In this document: in pieces, positions 26,171-35,326 of the stretch
Numbering within the stretch: the stretch's first letter is position 1
Layout of the letters: each line of letters opens with the position of its first letter
Source: Thalassobius vesicularis
GTDB taxonomy: Bacteria > Pseudomonadota > Alphaproteobacteria > Rhodobacterales > Rhodobacteraceae
Direction of reading: 5' to 3'
Length of the DNA stretch: 64,000 nt
Assembly (NCBI RefSeq): GCF_004799325.1
Contig: NZ_SSMD01000005.1
Span: forward strand, 186,001-250,000
Program-made: the position numbers and the translations under genes
The notes under the pieces: model-generated
What the model saw: only the letters and a program-made list of their open reading frames with translations
The model's database searches: none
What the model was told of the DNA's origin: nothing

Positions 26171-26740
26171 ATGACAGATTTCACGATGAACCGCCGCGCG
26201 GCCCTGGTCGGGATGGCAGGGGCGATTCTGGCGGGCAGGGCGGGCGCTGCTGGCGCTGGCGCGGTGTGGGACTTCAGCTTTGACGCGCTGGAGGGTGGGC
26301 CGATGCCGCTGTCGCAATGGCGGGGCAATGTGCTGCTGGTGGTGAACACCGCGTCCTTCTGCGGCTACACCCCGCAATTCGAAGGGCTGGCCGCGCTGTG
26401 GCAGGCCTATCAGGACAAGGGGCTGGTGGTGATCGGGGTCTCGTCGAACTCGTTCCGGCAAGAGGCGAAGGACGCCGAGAAGGTGCGCGAGGTCTGCACG
26501 CTGGTCTACGGCGCGGATTTCCCGATGACAGCGACGGTCGAGGTGACCGGGCGCGACGCACATCCGTTCTTTCGCTGGGCCGAGGCGGAGGGCGGGCGCA
26601 AGGTGCGGCCGGCGTGGAACTTCAACAAGTACCTGGTCGGCCGGGATGGCGCGTTTCTGGGACACTGGGGGTCAAAAACCGCGCCGATGTCGCCGGGGCT
26701 GCGTGGCGCCGTCGAGGCGGCGCTGGCGGCGGGGGTGTGA
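26171..26740 (+). CDS. Glutathione peroxidase-family protein with Tat-like signal
   Basis: A 189-residue thiol peroxidase. The N-terminus MNRRAALVGMAGAILAG has a twin-arginine followed by a hydrophobic stretch and AGAAGAG, suggesting Tat export to the periplasm. The catalytic Cys64 lies in NTASFCGYTPQFEGL, and WNFNKYLV supplies the Trp and Asn. The usual NQFGxQE segment reads NSFRQE, so the tetrad Gln is not obvious. No selenocysteine codon is used. ATG 26171 follows the ribosome site GGAGGG. It is probably thioredoxin-dependent like most bacterial members (family knowledge). Confidence 0.88.
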   Translation: MTDFTMNRRAALVGMAGAILAGRAGAAGAGAVWDFSFDALEGGPMPLSQWRGNVLLVVNTASFCGYTPQFEGLAALWQAYQDKGLVVIGVSSNSFRQEAKDAEKVREVCTLVYGADFPMTATVEVTGRDAHPFFRWAEAEGGRKVRPAWNFNKYLVGRDGAFLGHWGSKTAPMSPGLRGAVEAALAAGV

Positions 26741-26756
26741 TGGGGGTGTGAAAAAA

Positions 26757-26824
26757 GGGGGGCGCTGCCCCCCTTCTTGGCCTGCGGCCAATTCATCCCC
26801 CCGGGATATTTACGAAAAGAAGAA
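26757..26824. repeat. Dispersed palindromic repeat copy
   Basis: Hairpin GGGGGGC-GCT-GCCCCCC (26757-26773), the inverted repeat TTGGCC/GGCCAA (26777-26791), then CCCCCCGGGATATTTACG and AAAAGAAGAA ending one base before the purF stop. It fills the convergent gap between the peroxidase gene and purF. Confidence 0.85.
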
Positions 26825-28291
26825 TTACTCGGCTGCTTTCAGCCGGAACCCTTTCTCGATCATGTCCGAGGGCTGGATCGGGTATTCGCCCGAGAAGCAC
26901 GCGTCGCAATATTGCGGGCATTTTGTGTCGCGGCCCTTGGCTTCGCCAACGGCGCGGTAGAGGCCGTCGAGCGAGATGAACTTGAGGCTGTCCACGGCCA
27001 GATGTTGGCGCATTTCCTCTTCGTTCATGGTGGCGGCCAGCAGCTTTTCACGTTGCGGCGTGTCCACACCGTAGAAGCAGGGCCAGGCGGTGGGCGGCGA
27101 GGCGATGCGGAAGTGCACCTCGGCGGCGCCGGCGTCCAGGATCATTTCCTTGATCTTGCGCGAGGTGGTGCCGCGGACGACCGAGTCGTCAACCAGGATG
27201 ACCCGCTTGTCCTTGACCAGGGCGCGGTTGACGTTGAGCTTCAGACGCACACCCATGTTGCGGATCTGCTCGGTCGGTTCGATAAAGGTCCGGCCCATGT
27301 ACTGGTTGCGGGTGATGCCCAGGCCGAAGGGGATGCCGCTTTCGTGGGCAAAGCCGATCGCCGCGGGCGTGCCGCTGTCGGGGACGGGACAGACCAGGTC
27401 GGCGTCGACCGGGGCCTCGCGGGCCAGTTCCACGCCGATCTGGCGGCGGGTCTCATAGACCGAGCGGCCACGGATGATGCTGTCGGGGCGCGAGAAATAC
27501 ACGTGCTCGAAGATGCAGAACTTGGCCGGTTGCGGGCGGAAGGGGCGCACGCTTTCGATGCCGTGCTTTTCCGAGATGACGACCATCTCGCCCGGTTCGA
27601 TCTCGCGGACGAATTCGGCGCCGATGATGTCCAGCGCGCAGGTTTCCGAGCTGAGCGCCCAGCCTTCGCCGATCTTGCCCAGCACCAGCGGGCGCACGCC
27701 CATCGGGTCGCGGACGCCGATCAGCTTGGTCCGGGTCATGGCGACGACGCTGAAGGCGCCTTCGACGCGGCGCAGGGCGTCTTCCACCCGTTCGGGGATG
27801 TTGCGCTGCAACGAGCGGGCCATCAGGTGGATGATGCATTCGCTGTCCGAGGAGGACTGGAAGATCGAGCCACGCTCGATCAGTTCCTTGCGCAGGGCGT
27901 CGGCGTTGGTCAGGTTGCCGTTATGCGCGATGGCCGCGCCACCCATCGAGAATTCGCCAAAGAACGGCTGCACGTCGCGGATGGCCGCGCCCTTGGACCC
28001 GGCGGTCGAGTAGCGCACATGCCCGATGGCCAGCGGCCCGGGCAGCGTCTGCATCAGCGATTGCGAGGTGAAGTTGTCGCGGACATAGCCAAAGCGGCGG
28101 GCGCTGTTGAAGCCGTGTTCGGGGTGATAGCTGACGATCCCGCCCGCCTCTTGCCCACGATGTTGCAGGGCGTGCATCCCCAGGGCCACGAAGTTGGCAG
28201 CATCGGCGACGCCGATGACGCCGAAAACGCCGCACTCCTCCTTCAGCTTATCATCGTCGAAGGGGTGGGCGGGCGGCATGAGCTTGGACAA
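26825..28291 (-). CDS. purF: Amidophosphoribosyltransferase (PurF)
   Basis: First committed enzyme of purine synthesis: PRPP plus glutamine gives phosphoribosylamine. 488 residues. A short propeptide (19 residues with the chosen start) precedes the N-terminal nucleophile Cys20 in KEECGVFGV. The PRPP loop VILVDDSVVRGTTS is clear. CPQYCDACF and further cysteines match the Fe-S containing Bacillus-type enzyme. The start is TTG 28291, supported by GGAG seven bases upstream; the next ATG (28279) would lack a ribosome site but keep the enzyme intact. cvpA-purF is a common pair, here split by a terminator. Confidence 0.96.
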   Translation of the reverse strand: MSKLMPPAHPFDDDKLKEECGVFGVIGVADAANFVALGMHALQHRGQEAGGIVSYHPEHGFNSARRFGYVRDNFTSQSLMQTLPGPLAIGHVRYSTAGSKGAAIRDVQPFFGEFSMGGAAIAHNGNLTNADALRKELIERGSIFQSSSDSECIIHLMARSLQRNIPERVEDALRRVEGAFSVVAMTRTKLIGVRDPMGVRPLVLGKIGEGWALSSETCALDIIGAEFVREIEPGEMVVISEKHGIESVRPFRPQPAKFCIFEHVYFSRPDSIIRGRSVYETRRQIGVELAREAPVDADLVCPVPDSGTPAAIGFAHESGIPFGLGITRNQYMGRTFIEPTEQIRNMGVRLKLNVNRALVKDKRVILVDDSVVRGTTSRKIKEMILDAGAAEVHFRIASPPTAWPCFYGVDTPQREKLLAATMNEEEMRQHLAVDSLKFISLDGLYRAVGEAKGRDTKCPQYCDACFSGEYPIQPSDMIEKGFRLKAAE

Positions 28292-28376
28292 GGCTGTGCT
28301 CCGAATCCGTTGGCGGGCAGTTTGGCCCTTACATAGGGCGTGGGAACGCGACTGTCACGAAAGGATCATAAAGAAA

Positions 28377-28399
28377 CCGCCCGTGAAATGCACGGGCGG
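28377..28399 (-). terminator. Intrinsic terminator after cvpA
   Basis: Perfect 9-bp stem CCGCCCGTG (28377-28385) / CACGGGCGG (28391-28399). Read on the minus strand it is followed by TTTCTTTATG. It ends radA-cvpA transcription and implies a separate promoter for purF in 28292-28376. The plus-strand side also carries GTATGTTTTT. Confidence 0.8.
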
Positions 28400-28446
28400 T
28401 GTATGTTTTTGCTGCGATGCAGCGTCCTGCGGCATTGTTGCACAGG

Positions 28447-29001
28447 TCACTTGACGCAGGAATTGGTCAGTTCTTCGTATTGCTTGGTGATCCAGCCAAG
28501 CGCAGCTTCGGGGTTTTCGTTCTCGATCTTGCCGGTCATCTTGGCGAAAACCTTGGCCGAGCGGCTGTCATCCACCATCGGGATCTGCTGCGAGGTGATG
28601 ACTGTCTCGTAGACGAAAAACGCGATGGCGACCAACAGGATGCCGCGCAGCACGCCGAACAGAAAGCCAAGCCCCTGATCCAGCCCGCCCAGCATCGAGC
28701 GTTGCACCAGCGACGAGAACAGCGGCGTGAACAGCGATGCGATCACCAGCGCCACAGCAAAGACGGCGGCGAAGGCGGCGATCACGCTCAGCTCGCAGCT
28801 GTCGGCGATGAATTCGCCCAGCACCGGGATTTCCTTAACCAGCGGCTGCACTTGCGGCGCAAAGATATAGGCCAGAACCGCAGCGGCGATCCAGCCGGCG
28901 ATGGCCAGACCTTCGCGGACCAGGCCACGCGAATAGGCCAGCAGCGCCGAGAGGATGATGACAGCAGCCACAACGCCGTCGATGAGGGTGAAGCCTTCCA
29001 T
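28447..29001 (-). CDS. cvpA: CvpA family membrane protein
   Basis: A 184-residue inner-membrane protein with four predicted helices (about 8-28, 32-48, 68-92, 104-124) and a cytoplasmic tail. The family is linked to colicin V production in E. coli and to envelope homeostasis; its molecular role is unsettled. The N-terminus FTLIDGVVAAVIILSALLAY and the LGGLDQGLGFLFGVLRGILL segment are typical. Start ATG 29001 lies 29 bases after the radA stop, so it is cotranscribed with radA. Confidence 0.9.
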   Translation of the reverse strand: MEGFTLIDGVVAAVIILSALLAYSRGLVREGLAIAGWIAAAVLAYIFAPQVQPLVKEIPVLGEFIADSCELSVIAAFAAVFAVALVIASLFTPLFSSLVQRSMLGGLDQGLGFLFGVLRGILLVAIAFFVYETVITSQQIPMVDDSRSAKVFAKMTGKIENENPEAALGWITKQYEELTNSCVK

Positions 29002-29030
29002 AAGCCCGTCCTTGTTTGCCAGCGCCCAGC

Positions 29031-30395
29031 TTAACCCGCGCCGAAGATTTCTCCAACAAAGGCGGTCAGGTCCCCGAATTGCCGTAGGGTCATCCCGCCC
29101 GCGCCGCCTTGCTTGCCGCCAGACGGTGCGATTGCCGTGGTGAAACCAAGTTTTTGCGCTTCTTTCAACCTGTTTTCCGTCTGACCCACCGGGCGCAGCG
29201 CCCCGGACAGAGAGATTTCCCCGAAAAGCACCGTATCGGCGGGCAGGGCCACGTCCTCGCGTGCCGACAGCAGGGCGGCGGCCACGGCCAGATCGGCGGC
29301 AGGCTCAGAGATCTTCAAGCCGCCGGCCACGTTCAGGTACACGTCCAGCCCGGTGAAGGGGATGCCGCAGCGCGCCTCCAGAACAGCCAGAATCATCGCC
29401 AGCCGCGCGCTGTCCCAGCCCACCACGGTGCGGCGCGGATTGGCCTGCGGGGTGGGGGCGACCAGCGCCTGGAATTCGACCAGCACGGGGCGGGTGCCCT
29501 CGACCCCGGCAAACACGACCGAGCCGGGTGTGGGTTCGCCCCGTTCCGACAGGAACAGCGCCGAGGGGTTGGTGACCTGCGCCAGCCCCTCGCCGGTCAT
29601 CTCGAAGACGCCGATCTCGTCCGCGGGGCCAAAGCGGTTCTTGACGGCGCGCAGGATGCGGAACTGGTGGCCGCGCTCGCCTTCGAAATAGAGGACGGTA
29701 TCGACCATGTGCTCCACCACGCGCGGGCCGGCGATCTGGCCTTCTTTGGTGACGTGGCCCACCAGCACGACGGACATGCCCTTGCGCTTGGCAAAGGTCG
29801 TCAGCTCGTGCGCGGCGGCGCGCACCTGCGCCACGCTGCCCGGAGCACTTTCGACATTGTCGGCCCACATGGTCTGGATCGAGTCGATGATGGCCAGCTG
29901 CGGTTTCTCGGCGTCCAGCGTTGTCAGGATGTCGCGCAGGTTGGTTTCCGCGCCCAGTTGCACCGGCGCATCCGTCAGACCCAGACGCTGGGCGCGCATT
30001 CGGACCTGCGCGCTGGCCTCTTCGCCCGAGATATAGACGGTCTTCAGCCCGGCCTGCGCGAACCGCGCGGCGGCCTGCAACAACAGGGTGGACTTGCCGA
30101 TCCCCGGATCGCCGCCCACCAGAATGGCGCTGGCAGGCACCAGACCGCCGCCAAGGACGCGGTCCAGCTCCTCCATCCCGCTATTGGTGCGCGGAGGCGG
30201 GGTTTCCTGCGTCGCAAGATCGGTCAGTTGGATCGCCGCGCCACGCATGGCGCCCAGCGATTTCGCGGCTGGACCGGCGGACAGGGGGGCCTCTTCGACG
30301 ATGGTATTCCACTCGCCGCAGGCATCGCACCGCCCGGACCACTTGTTGAAACTGGCCCCGCAGGCCGAACAGGAGAAGGTTTTCGCTTTTGCCAT
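29031..30395 (-). CDS. radA: DNA repair protein RadA
   Basis: A RecA-like ATPase that drives branch migration in recombination, 454 residues. The N-terminal zinc finger uses Cys9, Cys12, Cys23 and Cys26. Walker A is in GGDPGIGKSTL, the RadA-specific VKNRFGPADE motif follows, and the C-terminal part is Lon protease-like (NVAGGLKISEPAADLAVA). Start ATG 30395 is the expected MAKAK N-terminus; the frame upstream to 30473 overlaps the pqiA-like gene. Operon order pqiA-like, radA, cvpA. Confidence 0.96.
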   Translation of the reverse strand: MAKAKTFSCSACGASFNKWSGRCDACGEWNTIVEEAPLSAGPAAKSLGAMRGAAIQLTDLATQETPPPRTNSGMEELDRVLGGGLVPASAILVGGDPGIGKSTLLLQAAARFAQAGLKTVYISGEEASAQVRMRAQRLGLTDAPVQLGAETNLRDILTTLDAEKPQLAIIDSIQTMWADNVESAPGSVAQVRAAAHELTTFAKRKGMSVVLVGHVTKEGQIAGPRVVEHMVDTVLYFEGERGHQFRILRAVKNRFGPADEIGVFEMTGEGLAQVTNPSALFLSERGEPTPGSVVFAGVEGTRPVLVEFQALVAPTPQANPRRTVVGWDSARLAMILAVLEARCGIPFTGLDVYLNVAGGLKISEPAADLAVAAALLSAREDVALPADTVLFGEISLSGALRPVGQTENRLKEAQKLGFTTAIAPSGGKQGGAGGMTLRQFGDLTAFVGEIFGAG

Positions 30396-30426
30396 GCCGC
30401 AGTGATGCCTCAGGGCCGGGGCGCGG

Positions 30427-30858
30427 TCAAACCTGTTCCTTGCGCGCGGCGATGGAAATCCCCAACGAGGCAAGGATACAGCCGGTGAACAGGTAGAGAC
30501 CCCAGGCGACCTCGATCCGGCCGACGCCGATGCCCTTGGCGAGGGTGATGTAGAGCGCGATCAGAAAAATGTCCGCCATCGCCAGCTTGCCCAGCAGGTT
30601 CAGAGCGGGCAGCGTGCGCTTGTCCAGCAGGTTGAAATGGATCAGCGCCAGGCCGATGGTCTTCAGGTAGGGCGCGAACAGGGCAAAGGCGGTAACGATC
30701 AGCGCCAGAAACACGTCCGTTTCCCACAGGCTTTGCAGGCCCGAGATGACGCTGATCTCGGATAGGCCGAACAGAGGCAACAGCCCCGCGCGCAACAGCG
30801 GCGCGAACCAGGCGACGGGAAACAGGACCAAAAGGGACAGGTTGAGGTATTTCAGCAT
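30427..30858 (-). CDS. Paraquat-inducible protein A-like membrane protein
   Basis: A 143-residue inner-membrane protein with about four helices (LLVLFPVAWFAPLLRAG, VFLALIVTAFALFAPYLK, MADIFLIALYITLA, YLFTGCILASLGISIA). The KTIGLALI and LLGKLAMADIFLI segments match the PqiA family (half-length, single-domain form), whose members work with MCE-type lipid transport. This fits the mlaFE-like genes just upstream. Start ATG 30858; longer frames begin inside the upstream hairpins. Confidence 0.78.
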   Translation of the reverse strand: MLKYLNLSLLVLFPVAWFAPLLRAGLLPLFGLSEISVISGLQSLWETDVFLALIVTAFALFAPYLKTIGLALIHFNLLDKRTLPALNLLGKLAMADIFLIALYITLAKGIGVGRIEVAWGLYLFTGCILASLGISIAARKEQV

Positions 30859-30878
30859 GTCGCTCCTCTCTGGTGGGG

Positions 30879-30926
30879 CCAAATTCTTTCTAAGAATTTG
30901 GACAAGAATTTTTGAAAAATTCTTGT
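30879..30926. repeat. Tandem pair of AT-rich perfect hairpins
   Basis: First hairpin CCAAATTCTT-TCT-AAGAATTTGG (30879-30901). Second hairpin ACAAGAATTTTT-G-AAAAATTCTTGT (30902-30926), directly abutting. The second ends four bases before the stop end of the ABC ATPase gene on the minus strand, so it can act as its terminator. The architecture recurs at 36026-36074, also just after a minus-strand stop. Confidence 0.85.
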
Positions 30927-30929
30927 GCG

Positions 30930-31676
30930 TCACCGGACCGCTTCAATGGGGCCCTCGGCGCGGCCGTGGATGAACTGGTCCAGATACGGATCGCCCGAGG
31001 CATCCATCTGCCCAACAGGCCCGGTCCATTTGATTACGCCCTCGTGCAGCATCGCCACGTTATCGGCAATCGCGCGGACGCTGGTCATGTCGTGGGTGAT
31101 GGTCATGGCCGTGGCGCCCATCTCGACGACGATCTCGCGGATCAGCTCGTTGATGACGCCCGACATGATCGGATCCAGCCCGGTGGTCGGCTCGTCAAAG
31201 AAAATGATCTCGGGCTCGGCCGCGATGGCGCGGGCCAGGCCCACGCGCTTTTGCATGCCGCCCGACAGCTCGGCCGGGAACTTGTCAGCCACGTCCGGTT
31301 TCAGCCCGACGCGGCGCAGTTTCTCGATGGCGATCTCTCGCGCTTCGGCCTTGGGCCGTTTCAGCGAACCGCGCAGCAGGCGGAAAGCCACGTTCTGCCA
31401 TACGGGCAACGAGTCAAACAGCGCACCGCCCTGGAACAGCATCCCGAAGCGCGCCAAGAACGCATCGCGGTCGCCCTGCGTCACGTCCTGCCCGTCCAGC
31501 GTGATCGTGCCGCTGTCAGGCGTCACCAGCCCCAGCACGCATTTCAGCGCCACCGATTTCCCGGTGCCCGAGCCGCCGATGATCACCATCGACGTGCCCT
31601 TGGGGATCGTCAGGTTCACGCCGCGCAGCACGCGGTTGTTGCCAAAGGCCTTGTGGACGTCGTTCAGCTCGATCAT
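30930..31676 (-). CDS. ABC transporter ATP-binding protein (MlaF-like)
   Basis: ATPase of a lipid-transport type ABC system, 248 residues. Walker A GGSGTGKS is near residues 36-43, the Q-loop MLFQGGALFDSLPVWQNV has the MlaF-type GGALF, the signature is LSGGMQKR, Walker B IIFFDEPTTGLDP and the H-loop ITHDM. Start ATG 31676 overlaps the stop of the permease gene (ATGA). No MCE (MlaD) or MlaC gene is next to it, so the partner is elsewhere or missing. Probably retrograde phospholipid transport (inference from family). Confidence 0.88.
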   Translation of the reverse strand: MIELNDVHKAFGNNRVLRGVNLTIPKGTSMVIIGGSGTGKSVALKCVLGLVTPDSGTITLDGQDVTQGDRDAFLARFGMLFQGGALFDSLPVWQNVAFRLLRGSLKRPKAEAREIAIEKLRRVGLKPDVADKFPAELSGGMQKRVGLARAIAAEPEIIFFDEPTTGLDPIMSGVINELIREIVVEMGATAMTITHDMTSVRAIADNVAMLHEGVIKWTGPVGQMDASGDPYLDQFIHGRAEGPIEAVR

Positions 31677-32455
31677 GCGGTGAAAAAGACCTCCGTCAGC
31701 AGGTAGTTCGCCGCCAGGATCAATACGCTGGCCGCCACCACGGCGGATTTCGTCGCCCGGCCCACGCCTTGCGCGCCGCGGCCCGAGTTCATGCCGTGAT
31801 AGCACCCCATCAACGCCACGATGAACCCGAAAGCCGCGCCCTTGATCAGGCCGGACACCACGTCGAACGTCTCCAGGAAATCGACGGTGTTGGTCAGATA
31901 GGCCGACGCGTTGAAGCCCAGCCGCGAGATGCCGACGAAATAGCCGCCCATGATCCCGATCACGTCGCCCACGCCCACCAGCACCGGCACCGCCAGTGTC
32001 GCCGCCAGCACGCGCGGCAGGGTCAGGTATTTCATCGGATGGGTCGACAGGGTGACCAGCGCGTCAATCTGCTCGGTCACTTTCATCGTGCCGATCTCGG
32101 CAGCGATCGAGCTTGCCACCCGCGCCGCCACCATCAGCCCGCCCAGCACCGGGCCCAGTTCTCGGACCATGCCAATGGCCACGATCGAGGGCACCACGGC
32201 CTCGGCATTGAACCGGCTGCCGCCCGCGTAGATCTGCAAAGCCAGCGCACCGCCCGTGAACAGCGTCGTCATGCCCACCACGGGCAGCGAAAGCCAACCG
32301 ATCTGGATCAGCGCGGCCAGAAACTCTCGCCCGTAAAACGGTGGGCGGAACAGGTGCGACACGGTTTCCACTGCATACAGCGTGACATGGCCGATCAGGG
32401 CCAATGCCGACAAAACCTGCCGACCCAACGCGGCCAGAGGGGCGGTCAGGCTCAT
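31673..32455 (-). CDS. ABC transporter permease (MlaE-like)
   Basis: A 260-residue permease with five to six predicted helices. The conserved MlaE signature [20 protein letters not shown], then [18 protein letters not shown] and [12 protein letters not shown], is clear. It forms the membrane part for the adjacent MlaF-like ATPase. Both ends overlap neighbours by four bases (alr upstream in the next frame, mlaF downstream), so alr, mlaE and mlaF form one tight transcription unit. Confidence 0.9.
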   Translation of the reverse strand: MSLTAPLAALGRQVLSALALIGHVTLYAVETVSHLFRPPFYGREFLAALIQIGWLSLPVVGMTTLFTGGALALQIYAGGSRFNAEAVVPSIVAIGMVRELGPVLGGLMVAARVASSIAAEIGTMKVTEQIDALVTLSTHPMKYLTLPRVLAATLAVPVLVGVGDVIGIMGGYFVGISRLGFNASAYLTNTVDFLETFDVVSGLIKGAAFGFIVALMGCYHGMNSGRGAQGVGRATKSAVVAASVLILAANYLLTEVFFTA

Positions 32456-33495
32456 GCGCTCACATAGCGGCGGCGATACCGCGCCCCCAAAGAGGTCAGG
32501 ATTTCATAGCCAATCGTCCCGGCATTATCCGCCAGCATGTCCACGGTCTGATGCGCGTTCAGCAGATCCAGTTCTTTCGGCGTGTCCGCCAGATGCGTCA
32601 CATCCACGGTGATCAGATCCATCGAGATGCGCCCCACCACCGGACAGGCCACATCGCCCTGATAAACGAACGTCTTCGGCCCCATCGCGCGATGAATCCC
32701 ATCCGCATAGCCCGCCGAGACGGTCGCGATCCGCGACGGACGCGCCGCCGTCCAGGTGTTGGAATAGCCCACCGTCTCGCCGGCCTCGACCTCGCGGATC
32801 TGCACGACGGGCAGGCTGATATGCGCCACGGCGCGCGCCTGCTCGAACGGCAGGCCGCCATACATGCCGATCCCCGGCCGCGTGACGTCGAAATGGTAAT
32901 CCGGCCCAAGCAGGATCCCCCCGGTGGCCGAGAACGAGCGCGGCACGCCGCAGCCATCCGTCATCTCGCGGAAAGCCAACAATTGCTGGGTGTTCATCGG
33001 ATGATCCGGCTCGTCCGCGCAGGCCAAGTGCGACATGATCAGCTGGATGTTCTGCGCCAGCGCGATCTCGCGCAACGCCGCCCATTCGGCGGGCTCCATC
33101 CCCAGACGGTTCATGCCCGTGTCCAGTTGCACCCCGAACGGATGCCCCGGCAAGGCCTCGACATGGCGCAGCATCTGGTCGATCGAATTCAGCATCGGTA
33201 CCAGCTGCAAATCGTGGATCATGTCGGTATCCCCCGACATATGCCCCGAGAACACGCAAATCTCCGGCCCCGGCCCCAGCGCCTCGCGCACCGCCGCGGC
33301 CTCCTCGCAGGCGGCGACAAAGAACCGCCGCGCCCCGGCCGCCGCCAGCGCCCGCGCCACCCGGCCCGAGCCCAGCCCATAGCCATTGGCCTTCACCACA
33401 GCGGCGGTTTCCACCCCGCTGCCGGTCATCGCATCCAAAGCCCGCCAATTTTCGGTCAGGGCCGCCAGGTCAATCGTAAGTGTCGCAGTAGCCAT
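32452..33495 (-). CDS. alr: Alanine racemase
   Basis: PLP-dependent interconversion of L- and D-alanine for peptidoglycan. 347 residues. The PLP lysine is Lys35 in [10 protein letters not shown], and the catalytic Tyr of the second half is in VSAGYADG. The PGIGMYGG motif and [12 protein letters not shown] strand are standard. Start ATG 33495 gives a normal N-terminus; the extension to 33573 is rejected. Its stop overlaps the mlaE-like start, so cell-wall precursor and lipid transport genes are cotranscribed here. Confidence 0.95.
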   Translation of the reverse strand: MATATLTIDLAALTENWRALDAMTGSGVETAAVVKANGYGLGSGRVARALAAAGARRFFVAACEEAAAVREALGPGPEICVFSGHMSGDTDMIHDLQLVPMLNSIDQMLRHVEALPGHPFGVQLDTGMNRLGMEPAEWAALREIALAQNIQLIMSHLACADEPDHPMNTQQLLAFREMTDGCGVPRSFSATGGILLGPDYHFDVTRPGIGMYGGLPFEQARAVAHISLPVVQIREVEAGETVGYSNTWTAARPSRIATVSAGYADGIHRAMGPKTFVYQGDVACPVVGRISMDLITVDVTHLADTPKELDLLNAHQTVDMLADNAGTIGYEILTSLGARYRRRYVSA

Positions 33496-33580
33496 GGCCC
33501 GTGTTTTGACAGAGTGCCCGAAATGGTCAAGCGCAATCGCGGCGCCCGCACCCGCCGCTCCCCAAACGGGCAAATCCTCG

Positions 33581-33654
33581 CTTCTTCTTTTTGAAAATAT
33601 CCCGGGGGTGAAGGTTGGAAATCCCCGATTTCCAACCGAGGGGGCAGCGCCCCC
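33581..33654. repeat. Dispersed palindromic repeat copy
   Basis: Begins CTTCTTCTTTTTG, continues AAAATATCCCGGGGG, then a perfect inverted repeat GGTTGGAAATC-CCC-GATTTCCAACC (33613-33637), and the hairpin GGGGGC-AGC-GCCCCC (33640-33654). It abuts the dnaB stop. The internal inverted repeat is also present, less perfect, in the first copy at 5160-5185. Confidence 0.88.
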
Positions 33655-35148
33655 TCAATACCCGCCGCGGTCCTCCGCGCCTTGCTGCCAGGCTTTGACC
33701 AGGTTGCCAAAGCGCGTGAACTGCGCCTCGAACGCCAACTCGACCGTGCCGATGGGGCCGTGACGCTGCTTGCCCACGATCACCTCGGCCTTGCCGTGCA
33801 GGCGCTCCATCGCGGCCTTCCACTCTTCCATCCGCTCCAGCTCGTGCTCGCCCGGCTTTTCGCGTTCCTTGTAGTACTCCTCGCGGAACACGAACATCAC
33901 CACGTCGGCATCCTGCTCGATCGAGCCCGATTCCCGCAGGTCCGAAAGCTGAGGCCGCTTGTCGTCGCGGCTTTCCACCTGACGCGACAGCTGTGACAGC
34001 GCGATCACCGGAATGTTCAGCTCTTTCGCGATCGCCTTCATCCCCATCGAGATTTCGGCAATCTCGTTCACCCGGTTATCCGACATGCCGCGGCACAGCT
34101 GCAGATAGTCGATGATCAACAGGTCCAGCCCATGCGTCCGCTTCAGGCGGCGCGCCCGTGCGGCCAGCTGGCTGATCGGAATGGCGGGGGTGTCGTCGAT
34201 GAACAGCGGGCAGGCTTCCAGCTCTTTCGCGGCTTCGACGAAACGGCGGAATTCGGCTTCGGTCATGTCACCCTGACGGATCCGGTGCGACGAAATCTCG
34301 GACGCCTCGGCCAGCACACGGCCCGCCAACTGCTCGGCGCTCATTTCGAGCGAGAAGAACCCGACCACGCCGCCATCCACGGTGCCCTCGGTGCCGTCCG
34401 ACTTGATCCCGCGCTTGTAGGCCTTGGCCACGTTGAACGCGATGTTGGTCGCAAGCGAGGTTTTCCCCATCGACGGACGACCGGCAAGGATCAGCAAGTC
34501 CGACGGGTGCAGGCCGCCCAGCTGCTTGTCCAGATCGACCAGCCCGGTCGAGATCCCGGCCATGCCACCGCCGCGTTGATACGCTTCGTTGGTGACGTTG
34601 ACTGCCTCGGTCACCGCCTTCAGGAACGACACGAACCCGCTGTCGGTCTTGCCCTGCTCGGACAGTTTGTACAGCGCCTGTTCGGCCTCGACGATCTGTT
34701 CCTTGGGTTCCGAGGCCACATCCACCCGCGCCGCCTTGGACGCGATGTTGTTGCCCAGCCCGATCAGCTCGCGCCGGATCGCCATGTCATAGATCATCTG
34801 CGCATAGTCGCGCGCCGCATAGGCCGAGATCGCCGCCCCCGCCAGACGCGCCAGATAGGCCGGCCCGCCCAGTTCCTTCAGGCCCGGATCGTCCTCCATG
34901 AACGCCTTCAGCGTCACCGGGCTGGCCAGCGTGTTCTTGGCGATGCGCGCGGCGGCCACCTCGTAGATGCGTGCGTGCACCGGGTCATAGAAATGCTGCG
35001 CCCCGATGATCGCGGCCACCCGGTCATAGATGTCGTTATTGGTCAGAATCGCGCCCAGAAGCTGTTGCTCAGCCTCGATGGAGTGCGGCATCGGGTCGGT
35101 GCCCTCGGTCTGCGGCTCGGTCCCGTCAATGCGTGCGATTTCGTTCAT
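33655..35148 (-). CDS. dnaB: Replicative DNA helicase DnaB
   Basis: Hexameric helicase of the replication fork, 497 residues. The N-terminal DnaB domain starts SIEAEQQLLGAIL. The RecA-like domain holds Walker A GRPSMGKTS, GFFSLEMSAEQLAGR, LLIIDYLQL and ALSQLSRQVESR, with the arginine-finger region near LRESGSIEQDADVV. No intein interrupts it. Start ATG 35148. A dispersed repeat follows the stop, separating it from alr. Confidence 0.97.
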   Translation of the reverse strand: MNEIARIDGTEPQTEGTDPMPHSIEAEQQLLGAILTNNDIYDRVAAIIGAQHFYDPVHARIYEVAAARIAKNTLASPVTLKAFMEDDPGLKELGGPAYLARLAGAAISAYAARDYAQMIYDMAIRRELIGLGNNIASKAARVDVASEPKEQIVEAEQALYKLSEQGKTDSGFVSFLKAVTEAVNVTNEAYQRGGGMAGISTGLVDLDKQLGGLHPSDLLILAGRPSMGKTSLATNIAFNVAKAYKRGIKSDGTEGTVDGGVVGFFSLEMSAEQLAGRVLAEASEISSHRIRQGDMTEAEFRRFVEAAKELEACPLFIDDTPAIPISQLAARARRLKRTHGLDLLIIDYLQLCRGMSDNRVNEIAEISMGMKAIAKELNIPVIALSQLSRQVESRDDKRPQLSDLRESGSIEQDADVVMFVFREEYYKEREKPGEHELERMEEWKAAMERLHGKAEVIVGKQRHGPIGTVELAFEAQFTRFGNLVKAWQQGAEDRGGY

Positions 35149-35233
35149 CAGTCCCTGTCTCCCAATGGGAGCTGTTCATACAAATCACGGCCCGTCAGGG
35201 CAACTTGTATAAATCTGGGGATAACCTGTGGGC

Positions 35234-35270
35234 GCCCCCGGATGTCATACATGATGCGGCATCCGGGGGC
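35234..35270 (-). terminator. Hairpin between pyrE and dnaB
   Basis: Perfect 11-bp stem GCCCCCGGATG (35234-35244) / CATCCGGGGGC (35260-35270) with a 15-base loop. No T-run follows on the minus strand. It probably marks the end of the pyrCE unit, though it could be part of the dnaB leader. Confidence 0.5.
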
Positions 35271-35326
35271 TGTCCGTCAATATCTGGGGTCAGGGCGCCG
35301 CACGCGGCAGCGCCCTATCCGAAAGA

